The position numbers and the translations under genes were made by a program. A DNA stretch of 64,000 nt. It comes from Ferriphaselus sp. R-1. GTDB taxonomy: Bacteria > Pseudomonadota > Gammaproteobacteria > Burkholderiales > Gallionellaceae. The stretch is taken from the NCBI RefSeq assembly GCF_000746095.1, contig NZ_JQKP01000003.1:165681-229680 (forward strand). The letters are read 5' to 3'. The notes beneath the pieces are model-generated. The model searched no databases. It saw only the letters and a list, made by a program, of their open reading frames with translations, and was not told the origin of the DNA. Below are positions 59,331-64,000 of the stretch, in pieces. How positions within the stretch are numbered: the stretch's first letter is position 1; each line of letters begins with the position of its first letter.

Positions 59331-61277
59331 TTACTGGCAGGCCGACGCGGTGTCGGCCAGCGTGCCGACCTGGCTCGTGCTGCCATATTTCAGCCCGTAG
59401 CCCAGCGGGAACAACGGCGCGTAATCGGCCTCGCCCGCATTGAGGCGCGCCTGGCACGGCGATCTCGGCCAAGAGAACGACAGCGTGCCGGTGAATGGGT
59501 GATTGACCTTGTTGTCCGCCTTGCGGAACAGCACATCGGCCACGCCCTTCCCTTCCGACCCCGGCAACCAGGCCGCCACGAAACTGTCGGACAGGTTCAT
59601 CAAGTCGTTGGCGTTCACCGGGCGACCGGACAGCAGCACGGTGACCACCGGCTTGCCCTTGCCGGACACCGCCTGCAACACCGCCAGGTCTTCAGGATAG
59701 CGGCTGCTGTGCCGCATCGAACCATTCGGCGCGATGTCGCCCATGAACTCGGCGTAGGGTTTTTCGCCGATGACCGCGATCACCGCATCGTAGCGCGAGA
59801 CATCCACGCCCTTGGCATCGGCGCTGTAGGTCACGTTGGACTTGCCCACCGCCTCCGCGATGCCAGCCAACAGGGTATCCGCATAGGGAAAGTCACTGTT
59901 CTTGTTCTCGGTGCCCTGCCAGGTCAGCGTCCAGCCGCCAGTCTGGTTAGCCACGCTGTCGGCACTCTTGCCCACCACCAGTATCTTCTGCTTGCGCGCC
60001 AGCGGCAGCACGCCGCCGTCGTTCTTGAGCAACACCAGCGATTTGCGCACGGCCAGACGCGCCAGCGCGCGGTCCTGCATCGCGTCGGCCTGGCCTGCGT
60101 AGGCGTTCTGCGAGGGTTTGCGCTCGAACATCCCGGCGCGCAGTTTGACGCGCAGAATGCGCGACACGGCATCGTCGATGCGCGCCAGCGGAATCTCGCC
60201 GTGCTCGACCTGCTTGATGGTGTTGGCGATGAACGCCTTCCAGTCTTCCGGCACCATCACCATGTCGATGCCCGCGTTGATCGCCTGCGGGCAACTGCCG
60301 TTGCTGCACCCCGGCACCTGGGCGTGGCCGTTCCAGTCCGACACCACGAACCCGTCGAAACCCAGCTTGCCCTTGAGCACCTCGGTCAGCATCATCTTGT
60401 TGCCGTGCATCTTGCCGTGGTCGATGCCCGCCGTCGTGTCGTTCCAACTGTTGAACGAGGCCATCACGGTTTGCACGCCCGCGCCCAGAGCGCCGTAATA
60501 GCCCTGACCGTGGATGTTCATCATCTCGGCCAGACTGGCGCGCGTCTCGCCCTGATCCTTGCCCTGAAAGGTGCCGCCATCACCCATGAAATGCTTGGCG
60601 GTGGCGATAACGTTGCCGTCCTGCTTGAGGTCGCCCTGAAAACCCCGGACATAGGCACTGGCGTAGTCCTTCACCAGCGCGCCGTCCTCGGAGAAGCTCT
60701 CGTAAGTGCGCCCCCAGCGGTCATCCTGCACCACCGCCAGCGTGGGCGCGAACACCCAGTTGATACCGATGGCGCGCACCGCCTTGGCCGTGGCCACGCC
60801 GATCTGCCCGACCAGTTGGGCATCGTGCGCCGCCCCCAGCCCGATATTGTGCGGATACAGCATCGCGCCATACACCGCGCTGTTGCCGTGGATGGCGTCG
60901 ATGCCCCAGATCACGGGCACTTTCACCGCGCTGTCGGTAGACATGGAAGCGTCGTAATAGCGGTCGGCCAGCGCCACCCAGTCGGCGGGCGCGGCGTGCT
61001 TATTCTTGCCCGGCCAACTGCTGCCGCCGTTGAGCACCGAGCCGATGTAATACTGGCGCACCTGCTCCGGCGTGATGAACTGGATCTCGGCCTGCGTCAT
61101 CTGCCCCACCTTCTGCGCCAGCGTCATGCCCGCCAGCAACTGCGCCACCCGCGCCTCGATCTGCGCATCGCGTCCGATGGCGCTGGTGATACTCGGCCAC
61201 TCCGTCAACTGCGCCGCATTCGCCCCTGTCATCATCAGCATCGCTCCCACCAGACCACACCGCACGGATTTGCTCAT
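59331..61277 (-). CDS. Exported GH3 beta-glucosidase-type enzyme
   Basis: Glycoside hydrolase family 3, removing terminal beta-glucosyl residues from glucans or glycosides. The 648-residue protein has a signal peptide (residues 1-22, MSKSVRCGLVGAMLMMTGANAA) and both GH3 domains. Nucleophile D314 lies in VVSDWNGHA, and KHFMGDGG (substrate Lys-His) is near residue 222. WGIDAIHGNSAVYGAMLYPHNIGLGA is a family hallmark; the C-terminal domain contains VLLSGRPV and AAWLPGSEGKGVADVLF. It ends shortly after GYGLKYGS without a fibronectin domain. GGAAGGG precedes ATG 61277. It is first in a unit with the FucP-type transporter and AsmA genes. Confidence 0.94.
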   Translation of the reverse strand: MSKSVRCGLVGAMLMMTGANAAQLTEWPSITSAIGRDAQIEARVAQLLAGMTLAQKVGQMTQAEIQFITPEQVRQYYIGSVLNGGSSWPGKNKHAAPADWVALADRYYDASMSTDSAVKVPVIWGIDAIHGNSAVYGAMLYPHNIGLGAAHDAQLVGQIGVATAKAVRAIGINWVFAPTLAVVQDDRWGRTYESFSEDGALVKDYASAYVRGFQGDLKQDGNVIATAKHFMGDGGTFQGKDQGETRASLAEMMNIHGQGYYGALGAGVQTVMASFNSWNDTTAGIDHGKMHGNKMMLTEVLKGKLGFDGFVVSDWNGHAQVPGCSNGSCPQAINAGIDMVMVPEDWKAFIANTIKQVEHGEIPLARIDDAVSRILRVKLRAGMFERKPSQNAYAGQADAMQDRALARLAVRKSLVLLKNDGGVLPLARKQKILVVGKSADSVANQTGGWTLTWQGTENKNSDFPYADTLLAGIAEAVGKSNVTYSADAKGVDVSRYDAVIAVIGEKPYAEFMGDIAPNGSMRHSSRYPEDLAVLQAVSGKGKPVVTVLLSGRPVNANDLMNLSDSFVAAWLPGSEGKGVADVLFRKADNKVNHPFTGTLSFSWPRSPCQARLNAGEADYAPLFPLGYGLKYGSTSQVGTLADTASACQ

Positions 61278-61403
61278 GGCACACCCTTCCCGAGAAAGTA
61301 CGGGCGCGAGTATAGGCGCTGGCCGCAAAACGCATCAAGCGGAACTCGCCCTGCGTCCATCTTGAAATTAACGACGGAAATGAGTGGAAAGTGATTTGCG
61401 TAG

Positions 61404-61432
61404 TTGACAGGATAGAAATAAGTAACTAGATT
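61404..61432 (+). promoter_or_regulatory. Predicted strong promoter of the A+T-rich secreted-protein gene
   Basis: A perfect TTGACA (61404-61409), 17 bases, and TAGATT (61427-61432, four of six) face the gene that starts at 61523. It is among the best sigma-70 matches in the window. Confidence 0.65.
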
Positions 61433-61442
61433 TATCATACGT

Positions 61443-61466
61443 ATTTACCCTACATTGTGGGTAAAT
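61443..61466. promoter_or_regulatory. Palindrome downstream of that promoter, possible operator
   Basis: Perfect 8-base inverted repeat ATTTACCC (61443-61450)/GGGTAAAT (61459-61466) with an 8-base spacer, starting ten bases after the -10, that is over the expected transcription start. It could bind a dimeric repressor or form a leader hairpin. Confidence 0.5.
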
Positions 61467-61522
61467 GGTTCTGATAACTGGTTTACTCGGTGGTTATTCT
61501 TAAATTCTTAGGAGTGCTTATC

Positions 61523-63274
61523 ATGGAAACGTCAATAAGGAGCAAGAAACTTCTTACATTTATTTCGTTAGTTCTGATTAGTACTCACTCGTGCATCGCA
61601 CTTGGTGATGAGACGCAAAATTTTGGCGCTGAAAATAAACACTTGGTTCTAAAAGTACCGGTAGACGTAACAATGCTTGAATTACTTACTAAATACTCTA
61701 ATGAGTCGGAAAAAAGTAATGTGGATAAGGTAGCGCAAAGCACACCAGTTGTATTCAAAGACAATGCGTGGAACATACTTCAGCGTAGCAGTAACTTTAT
61801 TGGCAATAACTTTATTGGGTCCTTCGTCGATGCATATGCCAAGACAAAAGCAAAATATGGCAGTAAAGCACCGATCACAACTCCATACGCATTCCCCGAG
61901 TTTATAACAGAAAGAGAGCTAGCTATATTTAGAAAAATAGTCAGTGAAGCCAGTAGAAGCAAAGGTGACCCATCCAGCAACCGGATAGAGGGAGCAACAA
62001 CCCCAGCTGGAGTTATTGCACAGTCCGCCAATATTAAACTGTGGCTACAGCAATCATCGGATTCGTACGAAAACTCCGTAAAGAGCCAGTTAGGTTCAAT
62101 TATCAGGGAAAATGATATTTCTACAGCGATGCTGTCGGATATCTTTAAACACAAGTTAGACACACCGTTCACAGAACTATCAAAATCGGAGCAACTTATA
62201 CTTCTGAAAAGAATAGATGCATCACTTACCTCCCTACATGCCTTAGAAGTATTGGAACGAGAAGGCATTCACAATGCATGGGACGCACTTTGCAATGCAG
62301 CAACAGCAATTAATCAATCTCTTCCGGATGATAATCAAACACCCAGAATCCTGTGTCTGATAAATCCAGAGGTAAGAGACAACGGTAGCCAAGAACAATA
62401 TTTAAAGTTCGTTGGAATTCATCTATCCCCATTGGGCTACCCTCCACAAACAACATGGACGGTGCCAATTATCAACAAAACACAAGTCACAGCTACAGCA
62501 GGTGGCAGTAGCAGCCTTTCTGTACAACTGTCGGGCGGTATGAACGGGACGCCATCAGATACAACGAGTCGGATTGATGTTGCAGCATCCCTTGCATTTA
62601 AATGGGATAAGGATAACGAGCAGAATTGGTTCTTTCAAATCAAACCCTATTTGGTAGGAAAGGCCTTTGTTTCATGGACACCATTAGCGGAACAATGGGT
62701 AGATGAGTCTATAGAGTATCCGGGCGCATTTGCGGATATAAAATCTTGCACACCATGGGATAACACTACTAGCGCACAGCGAAATGCATTTGCTGAACCT
62801 GGCTATCGTAGAAAATCATGTTCTGTTGCTAGAAAATATGACTATTCAGGCCCTGCGGATGCGTGGGCGCAAGAAATACCAAATGAAGGGTGCATGTTTG
62901 GTATTTGGGCCACATCCAGTTGGTGCCACCACTCACACATCAGAGCTGACTTCTTACTTGTTGAGCAATATAAAGATTGGCTTCCGACATCTACATTTGA
63001 GGCAACAGGAGTGGTTAATAGTGGGTCTAGTACCACATTCGTATACCCAGAAGAACTACTAGGCGGAGCTTGGACACACACACTGCCCGAATATAATTAT
63101 AAGTGGCGTGTCTTTGTATCCCTGAATGATGGCACTCAGGTCAACCTAGATACGACTCATCAATGTGTAAAGTCATCTAAAGGCGCAGTTGTTTTTGCAA
63201 GCGTTGATCCAACAGGGAAGTTGACCGTAAATTTCCCTACGCCTGCACAAAACAATTCCTGTCCAATTAATTGA
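61523..63274 (+). CDS. Secreted protein of unknown family, A+T-rich and probably acquired
   Basis: A 583-residue exported protein. Residues 1-27 are a signal peptide (basic start METSIRSKK, hydrophobic LLTFISLVLI, end SCIALGDE). The middle is helical, with acidic and asparagine-rich stretches; the part after about residue 310 is beta-rich and contains most of the cysteines (SCTPWDN, KSCSVARKYDYSG, GCMFGIWATSSWCHHSH, final NSCPIN), likely disulfide-bonded. No catalytic motif or family is recognised. Codons are strongly A+T-rich (AAA, AAT, ATT, ACA) against the GC-rich neighbours, showing recent transfer. AGGAG (61510-61514) eight bases upstream fixes the ATG. It stands alone behind its own promoter, beside IS remnants. 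Function unknown. Confidence 0.75.
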   Translation: METSIRSKKLLTFISLVLISTHSCIALGDETQNFGAENKHLVLKVPVDVTMLELLTKYSNESEKSNVDKVAQSTPVVFKDNAWNILQRSSNFIGNNFIGSFVDAYAKTKAKYGSKAPITTPYAFPEFITERELAIFRKIVSEASRSKGDPSSNRIEGATTPAGVIAQSANIKLWLQQSSDSYENSVKSQLGSIIRENDISTAMLSDIFKHKLDTPFTELSKSEQLILLKRIDASLTSLHALEVLEREGIHNAWDALCNAATAINQSLPDDNQTPRILCLINPEVRDNGSQEQYLKFVGIHLSPLGYPPQTTWTVPIINKTQVTATAGGSSSLSVQLSGGMNGTPSDTTSRIDVAASLAFKWDKDNEQNWFFQIKPYLVGKAFVSWTPLAEQWVDESIEYPGAFADIKSCTPWDNTTSAQRNAFAEPGYRRKSCSVARKYDYSGPADAWAQEIPNEGCMFGIWATSSWCHHSHIRADFLLVEQYKDWLPTSTFEATGVVNSGSSTTFVYPEELLGGAWTHTLPEYNYKWRVFVSLNDGTQVNLDTTHQCVKSSKGAVVFASVDPTGKLTVNFPTPAQNNSCPIN

Positions 63275-63393
63275 ATCTATTTGAGTGTTTTTTACCTCAC
63301 CGAACCCATCAAGAGTAAGTCGCCCCCACCTCAGCGCTGGCATACCAAGCGTTCAAGGTGGCGGCATCCAGCCCAGTCGACCAGGCGGCGGAG

Positions 63394-64000
<607 letters not shown>

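Noticed and set aside
59079..61394. Long plus-strand open frame opposite the GH3 and transporter genes
   Set aside because: Same explanation; the minus-strand genes have catalytic motifs and proper starts.
63309..63392. Minus-strand fragment ending ...GLDAATLNAWYASAEVGATYS with a stop, GC-rich
   Set aside because: It looks like the tail of a truncated chromosomal gene, but about 28 residues are too few to name a family or prove coding.

Overview
The window looks like the chromosome of a GC-rich betaproteobacterium. The best match is the Nitrosomonadales/Gallionellales type, judged from gene order: xseB-ispA-dxs, a FimV/HubP gene beside truA and asd, leuC-leuD-leuB-asd, pyrG-kdsA-eno-ftsB, and era-recO-pdxJ-acpS. 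Most of it is housekeeping DNA in compact operons with 1-4 base stop/start overlaps. The exact genus is an inference, since there is no rRNA operon here.

Left part (1-10.3 kb): an isoprenoid operon (xseB-ispA-dxs, dxs cut by the window edge) diverges from an aspartate aminotransferase, a D-2-hydroxyacid dehydrogenase and a BaiN-type flavoprotein. A Spy-like periplasmic protein, a cytochrome b561, a DUF3579 protein, the lipid II flippase MurJ, a thioredoxin and a lipoprotein with a likely double-psi beta-barrel follow. From about 10.6 to 11.9 kb lies a small integron cassette cluster without an integrase: two clear attC sites, with a lipoprotein, a small nucleotidyltransferase and a DUF4287 protein.

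From 11.9 to 14.0 kb, mtnP, a FucA-like class II aldolase and apt overlap in one operon; with mtnA at 52.9 kb they encode every step of a methylthioadenosine/5'-deoxyadenosine salvage route (the DHAP shunt) plus adenine recovery. A perfect CRP-type palindrome lies just upstream. A small membrane protein, a monoheme DUF3365 protein and a CopA copper pump follow, then truA, a CbiQ-like membrane protein, fimV, asd and leuB-leuD-leuC. A small secreted protein built of 11-residue repeats sits between leuC and leuD.

From 26.3 to 48.3 kb: a Pro-Arg-His tRNA cluster, Uup, a membrane protein, an MFS transporter, tRNA-Arg(CCU), RhlE, YebC, RecQ, FtsB, enolase, KdsA, PyrG, AcpS, PdxJ, RecO and Era. Next comes a CotH-kinase/outer-membrane-protein pair, then RluB, RecR, YbaB, DnaX and the 4.5S (SRP) RNA. 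A 556-base inverted-repeat element (48.5-49.1 kb) separates the SRP RNA from fumarase.

From 49 to 61.3 kb: fumarase, RbgA, truncated haemoglobin, a methyltransferase, MtnA, an ArsB/NhaD-type transporter with a CBS protein, AsmA, a FucP-type sugar transporter and a GH3 glucosidase. The right end is foreign: a conspicuously A+T-rich gene for a 583-residue secreted protein with no recognisable family, behind its own strong promoter and palindrome, next to an IS110 remnant and an IS3-family transposase cut by the window edge.
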